Positions 1-11,349 of a stretch of DNA of 64,000 nucleotides are shown here, piece by piece (the stretch's first letter is position 1; the number at the start of each line of letters is the position of its first letter). Made by a program: the position numbers and the translations under genes. The notes below the pieces were generated by a model. It was not told the DNA's origin. It did no database searches and worked only from the letters and a program-made list of their open reading frames with translations. The DNA is taken from NCBI GenBank assembly GCA_014529385.2, contig CM043963.1:95740412-95804411 (forward strand), written 5' to 3'. The DNA comes from Adiantum capillus-veneris (Eukaryota > Streptophyta > Polypodiopsida > Polypodiales > Pteridaceae).

Positions 1-1109
1 CAAACCCCCACTCTTCTGTAATAACATAGCCATGGATAGTCGATTGTAAAAACACTCTCCCCCACCCCACTCTTTCCTCTCTCTATCTCTACCTTCTCTC
101 TCTCTATCTCTCTTACTAGAGAGGCATCTAGACCTTCTATAGCGACCAGTGGATATTTGCAAGGACCATTGGGTAAGGACCACCTCTCAAGCCTATATAA
201 AGAGGCTTCCGTTAAGCACAAAGGAGTCACAAGTGAAGGAGGAATACACTAACTCCATGCACTCTACATTGTAAGCACCACTAAGCACATAATGCACCCC
301 AAGCTAGAGAGCTCATGGCATCATGTTGAGTTGCAAGCTTGGGCATTTTAGCATTGGCAACACCACTATTTTCCCCATTCTCCACCACACCATGGTTGAG
401 TTACTAGTCACGACCACTCCATGCACATAAGGTAGTCACTACTCTCCCGCGAGGCAACATGAGCACGCTTGGCTTGAATGCATCGACACCATGCTACCTT
501 GGGCCGCTCTTGATGTTGGATGCATCGTCTTGATGTTTTCCCTCAACTAACCTTCCCGCTAGCTCCAACTTCACCATGCACCATATGGTGCTCCCATTCC
601 ATCATGCATCCCTAGTGCCAAGAGCCAGGTTTATAACCATCAAGACTACTATTTGTAAGTATCATCATTGCCAATAACAGGGTGCTATGTTGTCTTGATC
701 TTTGGGGTCCATTCTCTGTTCTCCTTAGTTTTACTTTTCCACATTCGTGGGATGTCTTGTCTCTTGTATATCATTTTTCTTGTGCTCCATCACGTGCGGC
801 CTCTCCCATCAGTGAGTATGCTCCATTCGGATCTTGTCACATACCTCCCTCGTACACACACTCCTAACTGTTGGCTGGGCATTTTCTACATGTGGACGTT
901 TGCTGTATCACCATTTCATGTTGGTTACCTAGAGGGCATCTCACTTTTTCTACCCTCGGTCATGTATGTGTGCGTCCTAGCCACACTTATGCTAGGTGGT
1001 TCCCCTCTCTACCTATAGGATTACTCCTACCTCGAGATGATGCTTGGGGATGTTCAGGCTATGTGTGGTGTAGAGGCCACCCCATATGGCATGTTATTTC
1101 GAGCCATCA
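1..1109 (+). repeat. 5' LTR of element A, 3' part only
   Basis: This matches 8508-9615 nearly base for base. The repeat ends in CCATCA at 1109, the same end seen in the 3' LTR and the solo LTR. The missing first 1.27 kb, including the microsatellites, lies before the window. Confidence 0.92.
194..200 (+). promoter_or_regulatory. TATA box of 5' LTR
   Basis: TATATAA lies in a context (CCTATATAAAGAGG) that is conserved in the 3' LTR at 8699-8705 and, reversed, in the solo LTR near 59632-59640. It is the probable core promoter of the retrotransposon RNA, which would start about 30 bases downstream. Confidence 0.65.
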
Positions 1110-1115
1110 TTTTCT

Positions 1116-1129
1116 TGGCACCCCCACCG
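1116..1129 (+). other. primer binding site of element A
   Basis: TGGCACCCCCACCG lies six bases after the end of the 5' LTR. TGG is the complement of a tRNA CCA end, as expected for a minus-strand primer site. I did not identify the tRNA. Confidence 0.5.
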
Positions 1130-1962
1130 AGGATCCTTTCATGAAACTCTCTAGTTTACAAGACTAAAACCCCTAAACTTTTGTGGATGGATGATCGGTT
1201 AGCATGGTTCTCCTACTGGACAACTGAAGAAGAAGAGCTCCAAGCACAACTAGATGAACTCCGCATCTCCATTGAAGCTCAAGTGCTAGGCGTAACGGTA
1301 ATTGATTTGCAGTGGGAGAGTCAACCAACACGCCAAACTCAGTGTAAATACATAGGCCGGGTGCCAAGAAGAAGAAGGAGAAAGTCGAAACCATGTGAGC
1401 AACCTACAAACGACCTGCAACAACAAGATGGAGGGAGCTCTGCACAATAGAGAATCAACACTACAAGTCACCGAGGTAATTATCAAAGTCAGTTTCCAAG
1501 TCGCACCTGATGCTGCAACACAGATGACGGAAGCACATGCTCATGCTCTCACTAGAGAGTCTAGGGATCTACTGAGCTTGTTTCAGGAAAGAACACCACC
1601 CTCTCCCACAAGCTTGGACAGGGAATAATCACCTCTAAGCTTCACATGAATTAGTACAACTTACCTCAAGGCAGATCACACATTCCGATACGAGTACATT
1701 CAATCAAGGTAATACTAGACTTGAAGGCTCACTACCAGCACATCATCGACACCATGCTGGGTGGGAAGTGCTTCTTTGAGGTTTTAGGATCAGATCAGCC
1801 ATTTGTCTTACCTTTGGTACAAGGCAATGTACCGTTTGAGATTTTAATCTATGTTCTAGTATAAAAAGGGTATACACACCTCATTGTAAAGAAAACAAAA
1901 AAGAAAAAACTTTTTATTGCAAACTAAGCAGTGTGTCTTTCTAGCTCTCTCTCTCAGTAATC
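1130..1962 (+). other. leader of element A, no recognised gene
   Basis: This is the untranslated leader between primer site and gag. It contains an 89-codon open frame (1181-1450) rich in Glu, Gln and Arg that matches nothing I know. The AT-rich stretch before the gag start is ordinary for plant Ty3 leaders. Confidence 0.4.
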
Positions 1963-3024
1963 ATGGCAAGTGTAGCATTTCCAACATTTAAAGGAAAAAA
2001 GGGGGAGGATTTGGTAACAGATTTTCTAGATGACTTTGAAGTAGCATGTGTAGTAAGCAACACAGATACAGATGAATCCCGGGTTAGAATCTTTAAGCAT
2101 CTCATGAAGCTAGAAGCTAGGTCATGGTACAACGCACTTCCACAAGAAACTAAGGATGATTGGGAGACCTTAAAAGTTGCTTTTAAGAGGCGTTTTGGGG
2201 GAGGTACCACTTCAGAGAAGCTGTGGGACAAGTTGAGAGACTTGAAGCAGGAGGGTCTTTTAGAATATGCCACCTATGAGTCCAAATTTGTGGATTTGTG
2301 GGAACGGTGGGTTGAGTCACTGGCAAGAGGGGAAGCTGCACCCAATTTCCTCAAAAAGGACCGGTTCACGCATGGCTTATGGCCGCTTCTCAAGGAGAAG
2401 GTGAAGGTTAGATTCTCGGCTACGTACTAGTTAGCCGTCGAGATTGCTCACCTTAAGGACAAGAACCTACGGATGAAAGCCAAAGAAACCGAGTCAATAG
2501 AAGCAAGAACATCGTGTCGACCAACAACCACGACAACCACCATTCCTCCACCACCACTGGCTCCTGGGGTAAGAAATGACCAACAAGATATGTTGGCCCA
2601 TATTACTGACCAACTGTAGAATTTGTCTGTCCACTTGATACAGCAAGGAAGGAATCAAGAAAGAGATCAAGACCCGGGAAGAGCACGATGACAAACCAGG
2701 GAGTATCACTGCTACAACTGTGAAGAAGATGGTCATGGTATGTACTACTATCCCAAACCGCGACAAAACTATAATAGAGGAGGTAGGAGAAACCAGCTGT
2801 CACCCCCTAGAGAGAGAACACCCCCACCCCGAGCACCAGCCCCACCAACACAAATTCTACGTCCACCCCAGGCACCACCACAAGCACCCATTCCACCTCT
2901 TCCACCGGCACCACCACCTGATCGCTCTCTAAACATCATAAGGCTAGAAGAGAAAGGAAAGGCCGTAGTAGTGGATCCACCTAGAGCAAAGGAGAGGGAT
3001 AAGGGTAAGGAGAAGACCATTTGA
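1963..3024 (+). pseudogene. gag: gag of element A, broken by three in-frame stops
   Basis: The capsid/nucleocapsid precursor would package the element RNA in cytoplasmic virus-like particles. The frame starts at ATG 1963 (MASVAFPTFKG) and shows the Retrotrans_gag pattern: LEARSWYNAL near residue 52, a WETLKVAFKRRF stretch near 70, then RDLKQ. It continues in one frame to 3021 but has stops at 2428 (TAG), 2617 (TAG) and 2689 (TGA), each one C-to-T step from CAG, CAG and CGA. A zinc knuckle follows (CYNCEEDGHGMYY, 2710-2748), but its fourth zinc ligand is Tyr instead of Cys. A Pro-rich then Lys/Glu-rich tail ends at a TGA where the frame passes to the protease. Confidence 0.85.
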
Positions 3025-3028
3025 AGCC

Positions 3029-3720
3029 AAGACTGTAAAGAGAGCTAGGAGAGAGAAAGCTACACAATCTGATGATGAGAGAAGCATGAAAGGAGAGAGT
3101 AGCAAGAGGCCATCAAGGCCACGATGGAAATTAGGCATCACCGACTTCCAGTTAGGGGAAAGTTCTAGGCCCTATGATCTAACATTGGATGTGGCGGAGC
3201 AAGGACCAAAGATTACATGGACACAGTTGCTACACCTTGCAGCAAAGGTAAGGCGGCAATGGTCCAAAATGGTAAGTACAAGGCACTCCAAAGCAAAGGT
3301 AGCCCGAGCAATTTCAGGTTGCAACATGGATGAAATCCTTCCAATGGTCGACGTCAACATAAAAGGTAAGAGGGTTGGGAACACCTACATTGATGGAGGT
3401 TCACAAATTTGTGTGATGAGTGAAGCCATGATGCTTCGGCTGGGGCTCGAGGTTGACAGGCCTTCTCCATGCAAGGCAAAGATGTGAAACAATGCAAAAG
3501 TAAAGTGTGTAGGTGTGGTAAGTGCTGTGAAGATAAAAGCTTTCATCACTGAGGTAGAAGTAGATGTTTTTGTAATGCCTACTAAGGGGGAGGGCTAATT
3601 AATCTTGGGAAGTCCATGGTTGATGGAAATGAAGGCAAAATAGGACTGGGGCACTGGCCTTCTACGCATGAGTGGTAAGAAAGGGGAGACAATCTACTAC
3701 GACATGAATAATACTGGCAA
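3029..3720 (+). pseudogene. aspartic protease region of element A
   Basis: The frame reads through a basic linker into the retropepsin domain. The catalytic motif is IDGGSQICVMSE (near 3390-3425), with Asp-Gly-Gly where many relatives have Asp-Ser/Thr-Gly; Asp-Gly-Gly is common in plant Ty3 elements. The C-terminal landmark LILGSPWL follows near 3600. The protein would cleave the Gag-Pol polyprotein. In-frame stops at 3485 (TGA), 3596 (TAA) and 3641 (TAG) break it, and a frameshift at about 3020-3030 separates it from gag. Confidence 0.75.
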
Positions 3721-3756
3721 AACAGAAGCGAATGGACCTAGAGACATCAGCAGTAG

Positions 3757-5345
3757 ATGAAACCACTAGTGAGTCTTCCACTTCTGAGGAGGAGACCACA
3801 TCCACCAAAAAAAAGTGACAGTTCCATCGATGTGATGGGTATCATTATGAAGGATCCACAAAGGGTAAGCACAACCGGAGATTCGTCACCAGAAGGGCAA
3901 CGTAATGAAGAAAAAAGTAAATCACCTGGTCTAGGAGAAGTTAGGTTGAAGGGTATGTTGTCTATTAAATTAACAATTGAGGAGAAAGATAATTTTTTGC
4001 AAATATTGATGGGATTTCCTGACCTTTTTGTTGACAACTATGAAAGAATCACAGGTATTATAGTAGTGGAACACCATAGTAAGCTGAAGGAAGGGGTAAA
4101 ACCAGTTGTGCAAAAGCTATGACGGCTAGGGGTCATACATGAAAAGGCACTCTCGACCGAGGTAAGGAAGCTACTAGAAGCAAGGTTCATCTATCTTGTA
4201 GAAAAGTCAAAGTGGGTGTCACCCGTAGTAGTGACGCCTAAAAAGAATGGTAAGTGGAGGGTTTGCATTGACTACAAACCACTAAATGCAGCTACAAAGA
4301 GAGACCACTTTCCTCTCCCTTTCTTGGATGAAATTCTGAATGAAGTGGCGGGTTTTGAATGCTACACCGTGTGTGATGGTTATTCTGGGTATTTTCAAAT
4401 ATGCATAGCCTTGGAAGATCAGCTCAAAACCACTCTCATTACACCATGGGGTTGTTTTGCATACAGAGTTATGCCATTTGGTCTCACAAATGCACCTGCC
4501 ACATTCTAAAGATATGTCACATATGTCTTTCAACCATTCTTTGGAACATCCATAAGAATGTTCATTGATGATTTTTGTATATATAGCCCTCGCATTTCAC
4601 ACCTAGAAAAGGTAACTGAGGGTTTGGAAAGGTTGCAAAGCCTAGGTGGGAAATTAACTATGGACAAATGCCACATTGGGGAAAGTAGAGTCATTCTATT
4701 AGGCCATGAAATTTCAGCAAAAGGTATCAACGCCGATCCAAGTAAGGTGTCCGCACTCATAGCCCTACCTTCACCAACAACCGCGCGTCAACTGGTCTCT
4801 TTTCTACAAAAGGTGAGTTACTTGAGTATATTCATACATCTACTATCACAACTTGTTCTACCACTACAACAGCTCACTCAAAGATCAACTTTTACGTAAG
4901 ATGAGGAGAGCGAACATCACTACAACAAGGTAAAGGAGGTCTTATCCACCTTGCCAACTATCTCACCACCTAAGTGGGATGAAAAATTCTATGTCACCTC
5001 AAGCGTGGGTCATGACTCCTTGGGGGTTGTGCTACTCCAGAAGGATACAACAACATCATTCATGAGGCCAATTTACTTCTCTAGTTGAATGATACAGCTG
5101 CAGAGAAAGGTTCCACCCATGTGGAATACCTAGTCCTAGCTCTTAGATTTGCAACAACAAAGTTTAGGTCATATTTTCTCCCTAAGCAATTTGTGATTCT
5201 AACCATGGATGAGATGTTCCCCTATGTTGTACAACACATGGATGTTTTTGCTAGGATTACTAAAATGGCTAGTTTGTTTGCAAGAATTTGGCTACACGGT
5301 ACAGGTGGAAAGCACGACAAGGGCAAGCTTGGGGGGACTCATGAC
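3757..5345 (+). pseudogene. pol: reverse transcriptase and first RNase H of element A
   Basis: This part of Pol copies the element RNA into DNA. Visible RT landmarks in order are WVSPVVVTPKKNGKWR (about 4213), DYKPLNAATKRDHFPLPF, a YSGYFQ block, the LTNAPATF block and the catalytic FIDD (4561-4572; the family usually has Y/F-x-D-D). LLGHEIS and ALIALPSPTT mark the thumb. The following RNase H (4970-5330) reads FYVTSSVGHDSLGVVLLQ, without the usual first catalytic Asp-Ala-Ser, so it looks like a structural tether. Stops at 4120 (TGA) and 4507 (TAA) and frameshifts near 5085 and 5260 break the frame. Confidence 0.88.
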
Positions 5346-5352
5346 CTACCAA

Positions 5353-5820
5353 AACTTTGAGAAGAAGGTGAAGCAATCTAAAGGGGAAGGAATTCAATCA
5401 CTTCTAGAGCCACCGATGGTAGAAAGAGCACACTCTCTCTACTTTGATGGAGCCTACAAGCGAGCATCTGACAAAGCAACTGCAGGGATAGTGGTCTTTG
5501 ATGACAAAGGTATCAATGTATTTTCGCTTCGCCATTTGTTGGAATCACATTCTAACAATGAAGCTGAGTATGCAGCACTAACCAAGGGTTTAAAATGGTG
5601 CGTCTCGCAAGGGGTAAAGCGCCTTAACATATTGGGGATTCTCTAATTTTGGTAAGGCGAGTAAATGGAGTATGGACATGCAAGAATCCTAGCTTGAGGA
5701 CTCACTTAAGCTATGTAAAAACCTTGTTGGGTAAGTTTGAAGAAATTCAATTACACCACATCCCAAGGGCTCAAAACCATGAAGCTGATGCCCTAGCAAG
5801 CGAAAGACTGCAGGAAGTGG
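5353..5820 (+). pseudogene. second, archaeal-type RNase H of element A
   Basis: A second RNase H lies between the RT/RNase H block and the integrase. It shows HSLYFDGAYKR (first catalytic Asp), SNNEAEYAAL (catalytic Glu), a GDSLILVRR segment and HIPRAQNHEADALA (last catalytic Asp). All four acidic positions look intact. The Gly-Asp-Ser segment is split by a one-base deletion at about 5633, after KRLNI, which moves the frame. Such extra RNase H domains are known in plant Ty3 elements whose original RNase H has decayed. Confidence 0.82.
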
Positions 5821-6887
5821 TGGTTGGGGCTATAAAGCTAAACCTCCCCCTATTTCAAGGTAGTGACACCTTACCTGACATCATGCATTTTTCGAAAACG
5901 GAGAAATGTCCACTGGATTTAACAAAAGGACAGAAGCAATGGCTCACCAAGAAGGCCACAAGGTATCGGCTTATCAATGACGGTTTGTATTGTAAGGGTA
6001 AGGACCAAATACTCAGGAAGGTCCCTCTCTCGAATGAAATTACGAAGATAATTGCCAGTTGTCATGATGGTGTCTGCGGTGGTCACTTTGCCCTAGATAT
6101 AACAAGTAGGAAAATCTTGCAGGCTGGTTTTGTATGGCCTAGCCTCAACCGTGATGTACACCACTGGTGTAAGACTTGTAAGCTGTGTCAAAAGGCCGGC
6201 ACCAGGTCACTCATGCCTAAACCACATACACCTATCCTTTCATATGGAACATTTGAAAAATGGGGTATAGATGCCATAGGACCATTGCCTAGGGCCAACT
6301 CAAGGAAGTTTTACATCATCATGGGAGTTGACTATATGACTAGATGGGCGGAGGCTAGAGACACAACTAGGATCACAACTGTAGAGGTAGCTAAGTTTTT
6401 CTATGAGCACATATGCTGCAGGTTTGGCACACCATTAGAAATCATCTCTGATAGAGGGCCAAGTTTCAGAGCAGACTTGGTAGGAGAGTTAATGCAAAAA
6501 CTTGGCATTACAAGGAGGCACTCCTCACCATATTACCCTCAATGTAATGGCCTAGTTGAGAAAGTGAATGGAATGGTTTGTAAAATTATCACCAAGCAAG
6601 TTAACAATCATCCTGGAGACTGGGATAAGTATCTACTCCCAGCTTTGTGGGCCTACAGAACCTCATTCCATACATCTTTGGGGTTCACACCATATCATTT
6701 GGTATTTGGCAAGGAGGAAATCTTGCCTATTGAGGTGCAACTACAAAGTCTCAAAGTGATGGCAAGCCAGCTTCAACGGCCCGACATGCATTTGAGAGAT
6801 CACATCCTTGACTTGGAAAGACTACAGTTGTACAGAGAAGAAGCAATCAATTATTATGCGGCACATGCAGAGCACAAAAAGGCTTAG
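5821..6887 (+). CDS. integrase of element A (open stretch)
   Basis: This would insert the cDNA into the chromosome. It is uninterrupted, in the 412-codon open stretch starting at 5649. The N-terminal zinc-binding HHCC module is visible (SCHDGVCGGHF ... CKTCKLCQ). The catalytic core shows the first Asp in WGIDAIGPLP, the second in ISDRGPSF and the Glu in NGLVEKVNG, so the DDE triad is complete. It ends with the common AYRTSFHTSLGFTPYHLVFGKE and a helical C-terminal part. The domain itself is intact although the polyprotein around it is broken. Confidence 0.9.
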
Positions 6888-7199
6888 TTTTAACCAGCAT
6901 CTTCTGTGCAAATAATCAAAGAAAGGAATGTTGATGCTTCGTTACGACAATCGCTTCGACACACGCAAAGATAAGAAGCTCCTACTCCGATGGGAGGGCC
7001 CTTTCATCATCAGGAAAAGTATGCCAATGGGAGTTACCAGCTTATGGAAGCTGATGGAAAACTTCATAAAATCAGGGTAAATAGTTGGCGGCTCAAACCT
7101 TATTTTCTTTTATTTGATCACGCTCCACCTATCAACATTCCTGATGAAGATACACCATCAACCTCAACCTCTGATGACAATGATCAAACAGATGAGTGA
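6888..7199 (+). pseudogene. integrase C-terminal (GPY/F-like) module of element A
   Basis: RWEGPFIIRK followed, after a frameshift near 7020, by ANGSYQLMEADG and WRLKPYF corresponds to the GPY/F module that closes many Ty3 integrases. No chromodomain follows; the tail is short, acidic and Ser/Thr-rich and stops at 7197. The absence of a chromodomain agrees with a non-chromovirus assignment. Confidence 0.7.
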
Positions 7200-7220
7200 G
7201 AGGCATGAATGCCCCTAACC

Positions 7221-7236
7221 TTAGGGGGAGGGCTAA
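7221..7236 (+). other. polypurine tract of element A
   Basis: TTAGGGGGAGGGCTAA lies directly before the 3' LTR and is the expected plus-strand primer site. Confidence 0.7.
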
Positions 7237-7439
7237 TAAAACTAGGTTAACCACACCGTCCTCTAGGCCGGCCTGTGAGTTTAAAGTTCTCGGTTTTTGA
7301 AACCGAGAACCGCATGAATCACCATTCGAGGAGCCGGAGGTAAAGAAAACCACAAAAAAGGGCATTTTTTCCTTATTATCACTGTCACCAAACCCCAAAA
7401 GGCACATAAAATATCAGGGACCTCTCTCTCTTTCCCTCA

Positions 7440-8142
<703 letters not shown>

Positions 8143-8698
8143 AATCACTCTCTCCCTCGTTCCCACACACCACATGTATAAATACACATACGCACGCAGT
8201 CACCAATACACACACACACACACGCATAAACACACACTCACATATCCACAATTACACATGCATGCATATACGCACCCACAATAAAAAAGCGAAGGAATAA
8301 TCAACATCAATGCCAAAGAAAAGAAGACGGTCAGCTCGCGCGTCGCCAACACCAAAACAAGAAGTGGCGCCAAAGGCACACCCTGGCCGGCACCAAAAGG
8401 AGGTAGCACATAGCATCTCGGCTTCTTGCAACAAAATACCAATTCCGGCAGCCCTAAACCTCACACCGACCACCCGAACCATCCACAAAACCCTTGTAAA
8501 TGCCCCAAACCCCCACTCTTACCTAATAACGTAGCCATGGCTAGTGGATTGTAAAAAAACTCTCCCCCACCCCACTCTTTCCTCTCTCTATCTCTACCTT
8601 CTCTCTCTCTATCTCTCTTACTAGAGAGGCATCTAGACCTTCTACAACGACCACTGGATATTTGCAAGGACCATTGGGTAAGGACCACCTCTCAAGCC

Positions 8699-8705
8699 TA
8701 TATAA
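8699..8705 (+). promoter_or_regulatory. TATA box of 3' LTR
   Basis: TATATAA in the same context as in the 5' LTR; it could drive read-out transcription into flanking DNA. Confidence 0.55.
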
Positions 8706-9615
8706 AGAGGCCTCCGTTAAGCACAAAGGAGTCACAAGTGAAGGAGGAATACACTAGCTCCATGCACTCTACATTGTAAGAACCACTAAGCACATAATGC
8801 ACCCCAAGCTAGAGAGCTCATGGCATCATGTTGAGTTGCAAGCTTGGGCATTTTAGCATTGGCAACACCACTATTTTCCCCATTCTCCACCACGCCATGG
8901 TTGAGTTACTAGTCACGACCACTCCATGCACATAAGGTAGTCACTACTCTCCCGCAAGGCAACATGAGCACGCTTGGATTGAATGCATCGACACCATGCT
9001 ACCTTGGGCCGCTCTGGATGTTGGCTGCATCGTCTTGATATTTTCCCTCAACTAACCTTCTCGCTAACTTCAACTTCACCATGCACCATATGGAGCTCAC
9101 ATGCCATCATGCATCCCTAGTACCAAGAGCCAGGTTTATAACCATCAAGACCAGCATTTGTAAGTATCATCATCGCCAATAACAGGGTGCTATGTTGTCT
9201 TGATCTTTGGGGTCCATTCTCTGTTCTCCTTAGTTTTACTTTTCCACATTCGTGGGATGTTTTGTCTCTTGTATATCATTTTGCTTGTGCTCCATCACGT
9301 GCGGCCTCTCCAATCTGTCAATATGCTCCATTCCGACCTTGTCACATACCTCCCTCATACACACACTCCTAAATGTTGACTATGCATTTTCTACATGTGG
9401 ACGTTTGCTGTATCACCATTTCATGTTGGTTACCTAGAGGGCATCTCACTTTTGCTAAACTAGGTCATGTATGTCTGTGTCCTAGCCGCACTTATGCTAG
9501 GTGGTGCCCCTCTCTACCTATAGGATTACTCCTACCTTGAGATGATGCTTGGGGATGTTTAGGTTATGTGTGGTGTAGAGGCCACCCCATATGGCATGTT
9601 ATTTCCAGCCCATCA

Positions 9616-10968
9616 ATAGGTTTCCCCCATCAAGGGAGACATTTTAGAATACAATTCTTTGTGTTGCTTCGACAACTAGCTAGTGCAATGAAGATGGAAG
9701 CGTCAAGCACTAAGCAAAAACTTTAAAACACAAAATCAATTCGATCATGGTCACTGAGCCAAGACCTCACACACCTTCAATGATGGTGTGAGCTAGCGAG
9801 GTAGTAGAGAGGAAGAAGGAGTATTCTTACAAGAAAGAAGTATATCTTCTCTCATAATCACTCATAGCTTACCATAGGTTAGTAATTAGCATGGTAGAGG
9901 ATATGAGCATGCATTGAAGCTTGGCTCTTGGTTGGATTTGCATCACAAAGAAAGAGTTGTTGGTGTAGGCCCCCTTCTCACAAGCTTGGAGTAGATGATG
10001 AGCTTTCCATTAAAGCTTGAGAAGGAGAGAGAGTCTTATTTCTTCACACATGAGATTGTGTGAGAGTGTGTGAGATAATGCCTTGACAAAATCATTCCCC
10101 CTCTCTCTTTTGGTCGACCCCTCTTGGATTTAAATCATGCTGACACCCCATTGGACCTTGCAAAGCTTAGCCAATGAAAATTGAGAAGCATAAGTGATAG
10201 CCTTGTGACATGTGTCCCTCTTTCCCATTTTGTGAGAGCTTTAGGTAATTAAATAAATCAATTAATCTCTCATTGGACCCCTTAGTCTTCTGGCCAATAG
10301 GAATCAGGCAAGCCATTGGGGTGTTGAATGCTCATTGGACCCCCTTGCTAGACTGTCCAATAGTCTTCTAGAGAGGTTAATCTCTATTGGTCCACCTCTT
10401 AGGCCATCCAATAGGATTTGAATGCATCTTGATGGCAACTGGGCTAGGGAGATGACATGTGTTTCTTATTCCCTTTGTGTAAAGGGCTTGCAAGAGTGTG
10501 TGTGTGTGTGTGTGTGTTTCTCTCTCATCCCCTACTAAAAAGAGTCGTCCCCTCCTATGTAGGGATCTAGGAAGACTTTGTGTACACTTACAAATCATCC
10601 AGTTTCCCTAAGGTTTGACCATTGCACTTTACATTGAATTCTAGAACCTTAGCATTTTGGATGTCTTAATGGGCTAAACCTTAGGGTCTTTGAAGCCCAT
10701 TGTTTCAAATTTATCTTTTGCAGATGGACCCCCCCTTTGGATCCCTACTGTGGCCAGTCTGCCAGCTTAACCAATATTCTAGCTTTTTCTCCCCTGGTAC
10801 TTCCCCATATTAAATGATTAGTTTAACATGAGAAAATCATATAGGAGAATTAGATATTAGTTATTATGACACATACTCAGCTCCTCCTTTCTTTTGTAGG
10901 CGCCAAGTATTACCGCGGCTATCACCATGTCATCTTTTCAAATAGATACAAAGGGATCCGGGGTAGCA

Positions 10969-11009
<41 letters not shown>

Positions 11010-11349
11010 AAGAAACCACTACTTTTCCCTTATATTTTATGATCTCCTTTTTATAGTCTTTTAAAATTTTAATTAATATCTTTTTAAATATTTGATAGAT
11101 AAGATATTTTTTACTAACATACTGTTATGAAATTAGCTATCTACTGTAACCACTATTTATTATATAGAGAACATATTTTCTTCTACTATTCTTTTTCAAA
11201 TTTTTATTCATTTTGTACCATTTACTATTGGAAATGTAACCCTGTACTCTGTGTGCTATTAATGTATAGAGCACATTAAATTTTTATTTTTTAGGACACA
11301 TATGATTAGTAATTATACATATATTGAATTAACACATCTCTCTTTCACA
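9616..11349. other. no gene seen; flank of element A
   Basis: This AT-rich sequence has no frame I can assign. It contains four imperfect units with ATTGG followed about 20 bases later by CCAAT (starts 10150, 10272, 10334, 10386), a (GT)n tract at 10497-10517, and a 40-base G run. Confidence 0.6.
10969..11008 (+). repeat. poly-G run of 40 bases
   Basis: Forty consecutive G residues. The length is likely unstable and may be partly a sequencing artefact; as written it could form G-quadruplexes. Confidence 0.85.
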
